From assembly GCF_017874615.1 (NCBI RefSeq), contig NZ_JAGIKV010000006.1:186001-250000 (forward strand): DNA of 64,000 bases. Reading direction: 5' to 3'. The translations under genes and the position numbers were made by a program. The DNA is from Paenibacillus xylanexedens (GTDB lineage: Bacteria > Bacillota > Bacilli > Paenibacillales > Paenibacillaceae). Positions 27,600 to 35,593 of the stretch are shown piece by piece (the first letter of the stretch is position 1; every line of letters begins with the position of its first letter). The notes beneath the pieces were generated by a model. The model made no database searches. It had not been told where the DNA came from and saw only the letters and a program-made list of their open reading frames with translations.

Positions 27600-28619
27600 C
27601 TATTCTCCACCCGTTAGCAAGCTCTGTTGTTCTGTTTGTAAAGCTTCAGCAGGATCATTCACGCTTCCAGAATTAGCTCCTGCTCCGTTTCCTGAACCAT
27701 CATTCCACATCACTCCATCCGACGTTGCCGGATTATTCGCTGATGGACGACTGTTATAGGTAACTGAGGATTGTGCCACATCCTGTTCAACCCCTTTTGA
27801 CGGTGCTGTCACGGAGGCGGCCAGTGAACTTTCAAGCGAACTTCTCACCTGTCTGGATAACTCCTGTTCGGCTCGTCGAACAATATTCGGATCACTCTCC
27901 AGCAGTTTTAACACTTCTGAATTGGCAGGATACGTTGCGATTGCAGGTGTCTGAAACTGTGGTTCTACATAGGTTAAGGCATAGATTGAAGCTTTATGTA
28001 AATAGGCATCTACAATTGCACTTGAGAGTGACAGAATCTCTTCCTCTGTCATCGTAATCCATAAGGTAGCTGCATTGAGTCGTTCCACTTTCTTCTTCGA
28101 TAAAAGAACATAGTCCTGTCCGGTGGGGAATTGGATACGAACATCAATAATATCTCCCTTAACGAGTGAGGACGGCAGTAATACAACTTGCAGCTCTCGA
28201 TTTCTTAAATCAGGCGGAGCCGGTGTATCCTCATATACCATCTCAGTGGTTATGGCTGTTCCTTTTTTCAACTCTATTTTGGCCACTTGGCCTTCCATCT
28301 GCTTGGTACTGGACCAGAGATTTCGTGGCGCTTGTGCATCCGGAACAGCAATGAGCTTCAGATCCTCCGGTAATATCGGTTCACCTGCTTCAATATCCCG
28401 AATCGTAACCCATCCTTGTGCTCCCGAATCCCATTGTTGCTTTAATTCAGCTTCCTTTTCCTCATATGCCGATAAATAACGGGCTTCTACGGCTGACCTG
28501 ACATCCCCCATCGTTTTGACATTGTAAATAACATATCCTCCGAACACCAACCCTACAGCTCCTGCTCCGATAAGTCCGGCATAGATCAGTTGACGGCTTT
28601 GTTTTCTTAATTTAGACAA
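27600..28619 (-). CDS. CpaB-like SAF-domain membrane protein
   Basis: The 339-aa protein has one N-terminal TM helix (residues 12-30, IYAGLIGAGAVGLVFGGYV). A coiled region follows, then a SAF domain (about 70-130; IEAGEPILPEDLKLI, KKGTAITTEMVYED) and a second beta domain. The tail is disordered and rich in Ser/Gly/Asn. This is the CpaB/RcpC arrangement; in Gram-negative Tad systems CpaB links the platform to the outer parts. The start is TTG (28617-28619) with AAAGGAG 8 nt upstream. The C-terminal 80 residues are low complexity and may lie in the wall space. Confidence 0.82.
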   Translation of the reverse strand: MSKLRKQSRQLIYAGLIGAGAVGLVFGGYVIYNVKTMGDVRSAVEARYLSAYEEKEAELKQQWDSGAQGWVTIRDIEAGEPILPEDLKLIAVPDAQAPRNLWSSTKQMEGQVAKIELKKGTAITTEMVYEDTPAPPDLRNRELQVVLLPSSLVKGDIIDVRIQFPTGQDYVLLSKKKVERLNAATLWITMTEEEILSLSSAIVDAYLHKASIYALTYVEPQFQTPAIATYPANSEVLKLLESDPNIVRRAEQELSRQVRSSLESSLAASVTAPSKGVEQDVAQSSVTYNSRPSANNPATSDGVMWNDGSGNGAGANSGSVNDPAEALQTEQQSLLTGGE

Positions 28620-28645
28620 AAGAGGCTCTCCTTTCGTAATCTCTT

Positions 28646-30124
28646 CTAATCATGTACTTTCCTTCGTGAAAAAAACGAACGTTTCTTGGGTTGTTGTGCC
28701 ATCATATGCATTAAAATATGTGAAAACACTTTATCCATCTGTGCGTCCTTGTCAAAAGGGTCGATATGTAACGGCAGACCATATACACTCGATGTATCCA
28801 GAGCTTTACGAATGCGCTGAACTGCTTCACTTGCTGCCAGGGGCAGACAATATATCCATTTCTCTCGTGGATACCGATGATGTGATCGAACAAAAGCGCC
28901 AATCTCCGCCTGTCTCCATTCAGCACCAGAGCCTATAACAATTGGCAGATCTGCACGAAGGAATTCTTCCAGCCGGTTCTGGTCCTGACCACTACCAAGA
29001 TCCATCACGATGAATTGATAACTCCCCCCAAGCAAAGACAAAATATCCGCTCGCCCGGATTGTTTCCAATAATGCACACCATCCACTGCAAACTGTCTGC
29101 CTGTTGGCACCGGTTTACCCGCTTGAGCGATTTGTTGAATTCTTGCAAAGGATTGAGAGCGAGGTAACATTTCAATCACAGCTACTTTGAAGTTTTGCCT
29201 TTCGAGATAATGACTGATAGCTATAGCAGTGTGGGTAACCCCTACACCAGATGAAGCACCAGTCAAGGCAATAACTCTTGTTCCGCCATTCAAGGTCAGG
29301 GTTGCATCTCCACCAGGCGTTATTCCACCAGGTATTCGGAGCAGTTCCTTCCGCACCTCATCGGCAGATTGGAATCGCTCCTCGGCATTATATCTCAACA
29401 GTTTTCTTGCCACAGGGATGTACGTCCGTGGAACATCACTCCGGATAGAGCTTTCCACACCCTGAATCCATTCCGTATAGGCCCCACTTGTCATAAGATA
29501 CAGCAGCAATGCTCCGAGTCCATATAGATCTGAACGGGCGTCGGTCTGACCCGAGCCATATTGTTCTGGAGCGGCGAAGCCAGCTGTTCCCAACTTGACG
29601 GTATCTTCGGCACTTTGCGGTTTATAACTTCTGGCGATGCCAAAATCGATTAATCTTACTTCATGTTCCGGGGTGATCATGATATTTGATGGTTTCAGAT
29701 CCCTATAGATGACAGGTGGATTTAGATTATGCAGATAACTCAACACATCGAGCAATTGAAGCATCAGCTCCGTCAACTGCTCCATCGGGATCTTCCCACG
29801 ACACTGCTTGAAATACTCACTGAGCGTTAACCCGTCGATGTATTCCATCACCAGGTACGTGTACCCATCTTCATCCGGGACAAAAAAATCAACAATTTGC
29901 GGCAATCTTGGATGGCGAAGTGATGTCAGAAGAGCGGCCTCCGTCTCCATACTGCCTTCATATGGCATAATCGTTACGCTTTCTTTAATTGCCCATATCT
30001 TGCCCGGCAACTTCAGATCCTCCGCCTCGTATACATGGCTCATTCCGCCTGTTCCCAGAATGGATACGATACGATATCTACCTCCCAGCAGGCTTCCGCG
30101 TTCCAGCCTGGCCGGATGTCTCAT
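28646..30124 (-). CDS. Ser/Thr protein kinase fused to MinD/CpaE-like domain
   Basis: The 492-aa protein joins a Hanks-type kinase (about 15-275) to a MinD-like domain (about 290-475). Kinase motifs are complete: glycine loop GTGGMSHVY (24-32), Lys47 in AIKES, Glu62, the catalytic loop VIYRDLKPSN with Asp142, DFG 160-162 and GTAGFAAPEQY. The C-terminal domain opens TRVIALTGASSGVGVTHTA, again a P-loop without lysines. There is no TM helix or PASTA domain, so it should be cytoplasmic and may dock on the assembly machine. The ATG at 30122-30124 follows AAGGAGG by 7 nt. It is the first gene of the operon, suggesting phosphorylation regulates assembly. Confidence 0.88.
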   Translation of the reverse strand: MRHPARLERGSLLGGRYRIVSILGTGGMSHVYEAEDLKLPGKIWAIKESVTIMPYEGSMETEAALLTSLRHPRLPQIVDFFVPDEDGYTYLVMEYIDGLTLSEYFKQCRGKIPMEQLTELMLQLLDVLSYLHNLNPPVIYRDLKPSNIMITPEHEVRLIDFGIARSYKPQSAEDTVKLGTAGFAAPEQYGSGQTDARSDLYGLGALLLYLMTSGAYTEWIQGVESSIRSDVPRTYIPVARKLLRYNAEERFQSADEVRKELLRIPGGITPGGDATLTLNGGTRVIALTGASSGVGVTHTAIAISHYLERQNFKVAVIEMLPRSQSFARIQQIAQAGKPVPTGRQFAVDGVHYWKQSGRADILSLLGGSYQFIVMDLGSGQDQNRLEEFLRADLPIVIGSGAEWRQAEIGAFVRSHHRYPREKWIYCLPLAASEAVQRIRKALDTSSVYGLPLHIDPFDKDAQMDKVFSHILMHMMAQQPKKRSFFSRRKVHD

Positions 30125-30149
30125 ATCAATTCCTCCTTCAATACACAAC

Positions 30150-30221
30150 AAAAAAGGGAAAGCTTCACCGAAGAAGAACAGACCGGATATCCGGTTTTGT
30201 TCGCTTCGGGATGCTTTCCCT
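30150..30221 (-). terminator. Large terminator-like hairpin in the leader of the Tad-like operon (possible attenuator)
   Basis: Nested stems: AGGGAAAGC (30155-30163) with GCTTTCCCT (30213-30221), CCGAAG with CTTCGG (30168-30173/30204-30209), GAACA with TGTTC (30176-30180/30198-30202), and a central ACCGGATATCCGGT (30182-30195). On the minus strand the stem is followed by six U residues, 25 nt before the kinase start. It may terminate readthrough from upstream genes, or act as an attenuator, because the likely operon promoter lies upstream of it. Confidence 0.8.
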
Positions 30222-30249
30222 CAGGTTTGTTATGGTTAATATTGGTATC

Positions 30250-30279
30250 ATTATAGTACAGGCAGGAATAGATTGTAAA
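30250..30279 (-). promoter_or_regulatory. Sigma-A promoter of the Tad-like operon
   Basis: TTTACA (30274-30279) and TATAAT (30250-30255) on the minus strand are 18 nt apart. Transcription from here would make a leader of about 120 nt that contains the whole 30155-30221 hairpin. Confidence 0.65.
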
Positions 30280-30351
30280 GCACAAAATTTAATGAGCTTA
30301 ATCTAATCAATTTCATAATACCTTTAGCAGCTTTAATCAAGGCTAGATCTC

Positions 30352-31401
30352 TTAATATTTGACCATATAGAGTGTAATCTCTTCCCTGTTATGGAACAAC
30401 TGCTTGGAACGTTGAATCTGCATACGCGAACGCTCAAACGTATCGATAACATCCTTAATGAGTGCGAGCGGTTTTTTATGCAATAACTTCACGGTAACAA
30501 TTGCTGTTCCCCCAGGCTGAAGGCTATATAGAAGATCCGATACAAGTCGGCTCATCAGCTTCGGACTCCAACTCATATCACATACGAGCAGATCAAATTC
30601 TCCTTCGCGGAAGCGTACATCCCCTGCATTTTTCTTCAAAAAAGTCAGTTTTGGTGATGCCAGCAGCGTTGCATCCATCTTCGCCGGATCTACCGCCGTT
30701 ACTTCAAGCCCGCGTTCAAGCAGGAAGGAGGTCCATCCACCTGGTGCTGCACCGATATCAAGTGCTTTATGAAATGAAGTAAAGTCAATGCCAAACGTTT
30801 GCTCGGCTTCAAGCAATTTGAATTTGGCCCGCGAGATCTGTCCGTCTTCTTTTTGAAAACGTACGGCTCCCCCGCTCCAGTCTGACAGGTTCTGTTCAGG
30901 TCTGGATATGCCAGCATACAACATATCATTGGCAGCAAATACAGAAATGACATATTCAGCATCACGTACAACCCATTCACAGCCTAGCTCATCCAGCTTT
31001 TCAGTTAGCAGTTGCTTCAATGAGGCTGCATTTTCTTGCCAAAAGGCCCCTTCTGTCTTCCGTACCTGTAGCACGACAGAGGCACCGTTCAATTCCTTAT
31101 GATTCAACACAAATGCAATCAATTTTTCAATAGACTGCTCCGAATCTTCTGTATTCTCCTGAAACTGAACAGGTTGAATATGACGTAAAAACGTTGGATA
31201 CTCTGCCCACAGCTTATCTGCAACTTCTTCCTCCGCTACAGGCAGACCCGCAAGTAATATTTCTCCTGGTACGAGTACCGTGCTCTTCACCGCACCAAAC
31301 GTACGGCGTAATTCTTCCTGTGCATAAGGGGCAAAGCCATGATTGGCTGTGCAAATAAAACGGGAGAAGTTGCCTTCTTCCCAAGACGATTGTGTACTCA
31401 A
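30352..31401 (-). CDS. RlmM/FtsJ-like 2'-O-methyltransferase
   Basis: The 349-aa protein has an N-terminal THUMP-like region and a C-terminal FtsJ-type SAM methyltransferase domain (KALDIGAAPGGWTSFLLERG, about residue 215). The K-D-K-E catalytic set is visible: Lys in RAKFKLLEAE, Asp in LLVCDMSWSP, Lys in IVTVKLLHKK and Glu in NREEITLYMV. It resembles the SAM-dependent methyltransferase that modifies C2498 of 23S rRNA in E. coli. The precise target in Firmicutes is not certain. The start is TTG with GGAGG 10 nt upstream. It is the last gene of an overlapping seven-gene cluster. Confidence 0.82.
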   Translation of the reverse strand: MSTQSSWEEGNFSRFICTANHGFAPYAQEELRRTFGAVKSTVLVPGEILLAGLPVAEEEVADKLWAEYPTFLRHIQPVQFQENTEDSEQSIEKLIAFVLNHKELNGASVVLQVRKTEGAFWQENAASLKQLLTEKLDELGCEWVVRDAEYVISVFAANDMLYAGISRPEQNLSDWSGGAVRFQKEDGQISRAKFKLLEAEQTFGIDFTSFHKALDIGAAPGGWTSFLLERGLEVTAVDPAKMDATLLASPKLTFLKKNAGDVRFREGEFDLLVCDMSWSPKLMSRLVSDLLYSLQPGGTAIVTVKLLHKKPLALIKDVIDTFERSRMQIQRSKQLFHNREEITLYMVKY

Positions 31402-31407
31402 ATTGTG

Positions 31408-32187
31408 TTACCCTCCAGAACGTACGCGTATCCACGGACGACCGTCATCCCACTGGATATCGACCGGGACATCGTACGTATGCTTAATTGTATCTTGTGT
31501 CAAAACTTCATGTTTAGGGCCTGCGGCAGCAATACGTCCATCGCGGATCAAGGCCACATGTGTAAATAAAGGTACGATCTCTTCAACATGATGTGTTACA
31601 TACACAACTGTAATGTTACGCTGGCGCAGACGATCAATCTCAGCCAGCATTTTCTCACGTTCATATAAATCTAGTCCGGCACAAGGCTCGTCCATAATCA
31701 GCAATTTTGGCTCAGCCATCAATGAACGAGCAAGCATGACTTTTTTGCGCTCCCCTTGGGATAACGTTCCAAGCGGGTTGTTGGCCAAGTTGGCAAAGCC
31801 CATGTCATCTAACAAACTCATTGCCTTTGCTTTTACTTCATCCGGAATTGTCTGATAAAAACGCAAAAAAGCATAAGCTCCTGTAGCGACGACCTCCCAC
31901 ACCGGATCTCTGGGTGTGAGTTTCTCAATCAACGTTTGGCTAATATAACCGATTTCCTTACGTACTTCCCTGACGTCACATTGTCCATACAGATTACCCA
32001 GTACTTCAATCCGTCCCTGACTTGGAAACATATATCCGTTCATCATTTCCAGCAACGTCGTTTTGCCAGAGCCATTCCGACCCAGAATAACCCAATGTTC
32101 GCCTTGTTCGATGCGCAAATGTACGTCATCCAAGATTTGATTCTCTTCTCGTCTAAGTGAGACATGTTCCATCGAAATTATACTCAT
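31408..32187 (-). CDS. ylmA: ABC transporter ATP-binding protein (YlmA-like)
   Basis: The 259-aa single ABC domain has Walker A GRNGSGKTTLL (about residue 36), signature LSQGERKKV, Walker B LLIMDEPCAGLD and the switch histidine in YVTHHVEE. The DEPCAGLD form and the full-length fit match B. subtilis YlmA. No membrane partner adjoins it, so its role (transport or another ATP-driven process) is unknown. It overlaps the thioredoxin-like gene by 4 nt (ATGA), showing translational coupling, and ends 7 nt before the methyltransferase. Confidence 0.85.
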   Translation of the reverse strand: MSIISMEHVSLRREENQILDDVHLRIEQGEHWVILGRNGSGKTTLLEMMNGYMFPSQGRIEVLGNLYGQCDVREVRKEIGYISQTLIEKLTPRDPVWEVVATGAYAFLRFYQTIPDEVKAKAMSLLDDMGFANLANNPLGTLSQGERKKVMLARSLMAEPKLLIMDEPCAGLDLYEREKMLAEIDRLRQRNITVVYVTHHVEEIVPLFTHVALIRDGRIAAAGPKHEVLTQDTIKHTYDVPVDIQWDDGRPWIRVRSGG

Positions 32188-32501
32188 TTCAGCACCGCCT
32201 TCCGGATCTCCGAGAGCAAATGCTCTACAGAGCTCATCCGATAAACCATTTTTGGAACATCTTGCTGACCGTCAAACAGCATGACTGCTGGTACGCTTGA
32301 AATTTGATATTGTTGTACAAGTTCAGGAATGTCATGAATGTTCATTTCGGATAAAATACCTTCTGGCAGCATGTACTCAACGACCTCCAGCATACGCCGG
32401 GCTGCCGCACATGTCCCACATAAAGGGGTATATATAAATACAGCCTTTGGCATGCCTTCCCATACGGCGCGCATTAACATTTTGGATGTAATTGGCTTCA
32501 T
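32184..32501 (-). CDS. Thioredoxin-like protein with CGTC active site
   Basis: The 105-aa protein has a thioredoxin fold with active site YTPLCGTCAAARRML (Cys28/Cys31) and the cis-proline SSVPAVMLF. No signal peptide is visible, so it should act in the cytoplasm as a disulfide reductase. CGTC differs from the standard CGPC, so its redox potential may differ. Its ATG overlaps the stop of the preceding gene (TAATG). Partners are unknown. Confidence 0.85.
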   Translation of the reverse strand: MKPITSKMLMRAVWEGMPKAVFIYTPLCGTCAAARRMLEVVEYMLPEGILSEMNIHDIPELVQQYQISSVPAVMLFDGQQDVPKMVYRMSSVEHLLSEIRKAVLK

Positions 32502-32839
32502 TAACTTTTCTCTCCCGCGGCAACACGCAGCATGACCTCGCCCGTCATTGGTCCATTATGAATGATTACCGAATCCGGTTTATTGCTATATAACATCTCG
32601 TACATCTGGCGTTTCCCAAACATACTGGACGTATGCAAATAGATCTCGCGCGGAAATAAACCTTCTCGTACAATAGATGCCGCGACCTCACCGCCATTGG
32701 GCGAATCTGGACCAAGCTCATAATCCAGAGACAAAATGTCCACGTCACCTTCTCTTAGCAGCATCAGGCACTCTTCAGCATTCGTTGCCAGAACAAATCC
32801 TTTCGGACATGCCCGATAGTCATCCAAAAAAACATGCAT
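32501..32839 (-). CDS. Cyclic-phosphate-processing-type receiver-domain protein
   Basis: The 112-aa protein starts MHVFLDDYRACPKGF. The LDDxRxxP motif followed by LSLDYELG and IYLHTSSMFGKRQM marks the small stand-alone receiver-like family described as cyclic-phosphate-processing receiver (cPRR) domains. These are related to response regulators but thought to act on nucleotide or RNA cyclic phosphates. No output domain is present. GAGGAG lies 8 nt before the ATG. It sits between endonuclease IV and the thioredoxin-like gene in a cluster with RNA and DNA modification genes, which fits a nucleic-acid role (inference). Confidence 0.7.
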   Translation of the reverse strand: MHVFLDDYRACPKGFVLATNAEECLMLLREGDVDILSLDYELGPDSPNGGEVAASIVREGLFPREIYLHTSSMFGKRQMYEMLYSNKPDSVIIHNGPMTGEVMLRVAAGEKS

Positions 32840-32858
32840 ACAATCGCTCCTCTCCCCA

Positions 32859-33707
32859 TTATAACCAGGAACGCATGAGCGCTATATCATCACGGTGCGT
32901 TCCATCTTCGCCCGTTTCTGTCTCGAGCACTACAACCGCATTTTGGAACTCAGGCGCCTTTAACAATTCTTTCATTGATTCATTTCCGATATATCCTTGT
33001 CCGATCCTCGCATGTCTATCCTTACACAAACCAGACGCATATTTGGAATCATTAAAATGTACAGCAGCAACATTATCCCAATATCCGAGCATCCTGCCCT
33101 TATCGAGCATCGCCGCTTCGTTGCCTGACGACCACAAACCTGAAGCAAAAGCATGGCATGTGTCAAAACAAAAAGCAATTTGCTCCGGATATCGGCTTAA
33201 TTTGCGAATCTGTATCATTTCTTCCATTGTCGTGCCCATCGGGCCATGATCACCTGCCTGATTCTCAATCAGCACTTTCGAATGTCCGTTCCAATTTTCC
33301 AAGGCGGTATCCAGACAATGAATGAGGTTCTGATAGCCCTCAAGCGGATCGCTCGTTTTGATATGTCCAAAATGGACCACCGTCCCAACAGAACCGCAAG
33401 CATTCGAAATTTCAAGATCATTGCGAATAGAAGCTATTGTAGCATGAAACCCCGCCTCTCCACGGGTCATGCCCAACGCCGGATTCGTGGGATAGGGTGA
33501 ATGTGCAATCGAAGCAAGTCCCTGCTGTTCACACCAATCCCTGCACTGCTCAGTATCCCTGAGATCCAGACTTTTCAGACTAAGACTACGCGGGTTCTTC
33601 GGAAAATACTGAAACGCCGTTGCCCCCATCGCATGTGCTCTCTTGGCTGCCTGAAGAAATCCACCTCTAGTGCTGACATGTGCCCCGATACCGGTTTTAG
33701 GCCTCAT
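32859..33707 (-). CDS. nfo: Endonuclease IV (AP endonuclease)
   Basis: The 282-aa TIM-barrel protein begins MRPKTGIGAHVSTRGGFLQA. Metal-binding residues are visible in VVHFGHIKTS, VLIENQAGDHG, CFDTCHAFASG, VHFNDSKYASG and ARIGQGYIG. It cuts the backbone 5' of abasic sites. The ATG at 33705-33707 lies inside the end of the upstream fpg gene (11-nt overlap) and no good ribosome binding site is seen, so translational coupling is likely. A longer in-frame version from 33824 would add 39 arginine-rich residues foreign to the family. The fpg-nfo overlap joins two steps of base excision repair. Confidence 0.93.
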   Translation of the reverse strand: MRPKTGIGAHVSTRGGFLQAAKRAHAMGATAFQYFPKNPRSLSLKSLDLRDTEQCRDWCEQQGLASIAHSPYPTNPALGMTRGEAGFHATIASIRNDLEISNACGSVGTVVHFGHIKTSDPLEGYQNLIHCLDTALENWNGHSKVLIENQAGDHGPMGTTMEEMIQIRKLSRYPEQIAFCFDTCHAFASGLWSSGNEAAMLDKGRMLGYWDNVAAVHFNDSKYASGLCKDRHARIGQGYIGNESMKELLKAPEFQNAVVVLETETGEDGTHRDDIALMRSWL

Positions 33708-34518
33708 GCTGGCATTTCGGACAGAAGAACGCCTTCTTGCCCGTAATTTCCACTCGTTCAATCGTTCCCCCGCAACGCGGACAAGTCTCGCCTTCCCGAT
33801 CGTATACGCGACATTGCTCGTCAAAACTTCCTGTCTTCGTATCCCCTTGCATCAGTGGCATTTCCATATAACCGCCCTCAGAAGCTGCTTCACGCAACAC
33901 GGACTGCATCGAATGGAACAAGCGCTCCGTCAGCTCTGGTGAATTCGCGATGTTCTGCGTTTTGGAGCTTGGTCTCAGACCGGCAGCAAAAGCAATCTCA
34001 TCCGAATAACAGTTTCCGATCCCCGCAATAATATGCTGGTTTACCAACGTTGTCTTGAGTGTACCCCGACGACCTTTCAACAGAGAAGCAAAACGTTCCA
34101 CATTCATCCGTCGATCCAAAGGTTCAGGTCCAAGATCAGACATCGCCTCTTCAGTTTCTTTCGAAGTAAGCAGATGTAAATAACCCAAGCGCAGTCCAAT
34201 GAAGAATAAAATGTGATCGCCAAACTGGATTTCCACTTGCGTGGAACGATCAGGACGTTCTTCTTCCGTGCCCCAGAAAATCATACCGCCCAACATGAGG
34301 TGCAGCACCAGGCGTTTGCCATTAGCTAAGTGGAAAATCAGATGCTTCGCTCGCCGCTCAACAAATATGATGCGATTACCTGTAAGTTCATTGATAAACA
34401 GATCAGGCTCCGTATTTATCGTTTTATCGCGATTAATTACAACACCTGTAATCAGTAGATCAAGTATTTTCTCGGACAGCAAGGTCCGGTAATTTTCCAT
34501 TTCCGGTAGTTCCGGCAT
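33697..34518 (-). CDS. Formamidopyrimidine-DNA glycosylase family protein
   Basis: The 273-aa protein starts MPELPEMENY, with the catalytic Pro2 and Glu3 of Fpg/Nei enzymes and the Lys in ERRAKHLIF. The H2TH motif segment is VNQHIIAGIGNCYSDEI. The C-terminal zinc finger is CPRCGG plus CPKCQ. The zinc-finger tip reads ITGKKAFFC; the family usually has Arg where Lys sits here, a conservative change. It excises oxidised purines with associated beta/delta lyase activity. It is likely a second Fpg-type paralogue rather than the mutM that normally adjoins polA (inference). It is followed immediately by endonuclease IV. Confidence 0.88.
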   Translation of the reverse strand: MPELPEMENYRTLLSEKILDLLITGVVINRDKTINTEPDLFINELTGNRIIFVERRAKHLIFHLANGKRLVLHLMLGGMIFWGTEEERPDRSTQVEIQFGDHILFFIGLRLGYLHLLTSKETEEAMSDLGPEPLDRRMNVERFASLLKGRRGTLKTTLVNQHIIAGIGNCYSDEIAFAAGLRPSSKTQNIANSPELTERLFHSMQSVLREAASEGGYMEMPLMQGDTKTGSFDEQCRVYDREGETCPRCGGTIERVEITGKKAFFCPKCQHEA

Positions 34519-34524
34519 CGTACA

Positions 34525-35334
34525 TTACCCCTTTTTGGAAGCTTGGTCTGCCTCTTGCGACAGCCACTCCATCAATTTATGCAAATCTTCAAACACATGA
34601 TCAGGTCGAGCCTTCGCTGCTTGAATGTGTCCATCCATATTATCCCGTGTTGTCACACCGGTAAGTACCAACAGCGTCTCACACCCTGCTGCCACTCCAG
34701 CAGCAATATCGGTTCGCATATTATCTCCGATCACTGCCACTTCATGAGACGCCAGGTTTAGCCGGCTAATGGCTGACTTCATTATAACACTCGATGGCTT
34801 GCCTATAACTGTAGGATGAACTCCGGTCGCAGCTTCAATTGCAGCTCCAATAGTCCCCGCCCCAGGTGTCAGTCCATCATCGGAAGGAAGCTGCAGATCC
34901 GGGTTGGTCATGATGAATTTTGATCCCGCATTAATCCACCTTAGCGCCTTAGTCAGTTTATGATAGGAAAATTCACGATCAATCCCCTGTATGACGTAAT
35001 CTGGTGCATCTTCCGTCAGCTGTAGTGCTGCTTCTTCTATGGCTTGCAGCAGTCCTGCTTCTCCAATACATGCCACTTTTGCACCCGGGGACTCTTCAGC
35101 AACATATTCAGCAGCCGCCACAGCAGAAGTACATACTTGAGACGCGTCGGCAGGTATGCCCATCCCGTTCAGATGATCTGCCACACCTTGTGGTGTACGG
35201 GAAGAATTATTTGTTACGAATAAATACGGCTTTCCTAGCTCTTGCAGTGTTCGAATAAGCTGATCAGCTCCTTCGATACGATGTCTGCCATGATAGAGCG
35301 TACCATCCAAGTCAATCAGATAGGCCTTAATCAC
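34525..35334 (-). CDS. HAD-IIA family phosphatase (NagD/YutF-like)
   Basis: The 269-aa protein has the HAD motifs YLIDLDGTLYHG, FVTNNSSRTPQGV, IGKPSS and VIGDNMRTDIAAG. The NagD-type cap between motifs II and III (about residues 90-180) is present. The substrate is probably a small phosphorylated metabolite, but cannot be named from sequence. The GTG at 35332-35334 has AAAGGAAG 8 nt upstream; an upstream in-frame GTG lies inside that site. It is the first gene of the cluster running to the RlmM-like methyltransferase, and fpg follows after 6 nt. Confidence 0.88.
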   Translation of the reverse strand: MIKAYLIDLDGTLYHGRHRIEGADQLIRTLQELGKPYLFVTNNSSRTPQGVADHLNGMGIPADASQVCTSAVAAAEYVAEESPGAKVACIGEAGLLQAIEEAALQLTEDAPDYVIQGIDREFSYHKLTKALRWINAGSKFIMTNPDLQLPSDDGLTPGAGTIGAAIEAATGVHPTVIGKPSSVIMKSAISRLNLASHEVAVIGDNMRTDIAAGVAAGCETLLVLTGVTTRDNMDGHIQAAKARPDHVFEDLHKLMEWLSQEADQASKKG

Positions 35335-35416
35335 ACACAGCACTTCCTTTCTTCATTCCATTAACGTTTCATGTCCTTAATCAATTTACCTCGAACTTGA
35401 CCGCGAACCTATGTAT

Positions 35417-35563
35417 TCAGGCAAAAAATAATGGCTTGCTGACATGAGCACGCAACAAGTCGAACCGGATCGAACACCGACGGTTTAGCTCGCGCGTCTT
35501 CTGTACAAGCTTGTCATTTCCTGCGCTTTCCCGGAAAATAATTTGAATCATTTCCCTCTTCAT
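35417..35563 (-). CDS. Possible small protein, 48 aa
   Basis: This short frame gives MKREMIQIIFRESAGNDKLV and a basic, Leu-rich remainder ending KPLFFA. Amino-acid composition looks natural (few Cys/Trp/His), and an AGGATGGG sequence precedes the ATG at 35561-35563. It lies after the rnz terminator and before the HAD phosphatase, with no promoter identified. It could be a genuine small gene or a chance ORF. No family is recognised. Confidence 0.35.
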   Translation of the reverse strand: MKREMIQIIFRESAGNDKLVQKTRELNRRCSIRFDLLRAHVSKPLFFA

Positions 35564-35593
35564 ATTGCCCATCCTACACGCTTTCTGACCAGA

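Noticed and set aside
30165..30254. 28-codon leader-peptide-like ORF before the kinase gene
   Set aside because: Its ATG overlaps the -10 hexamer of the promoter, so it would not be inside the transcript, and no ribosome binding site is seen.
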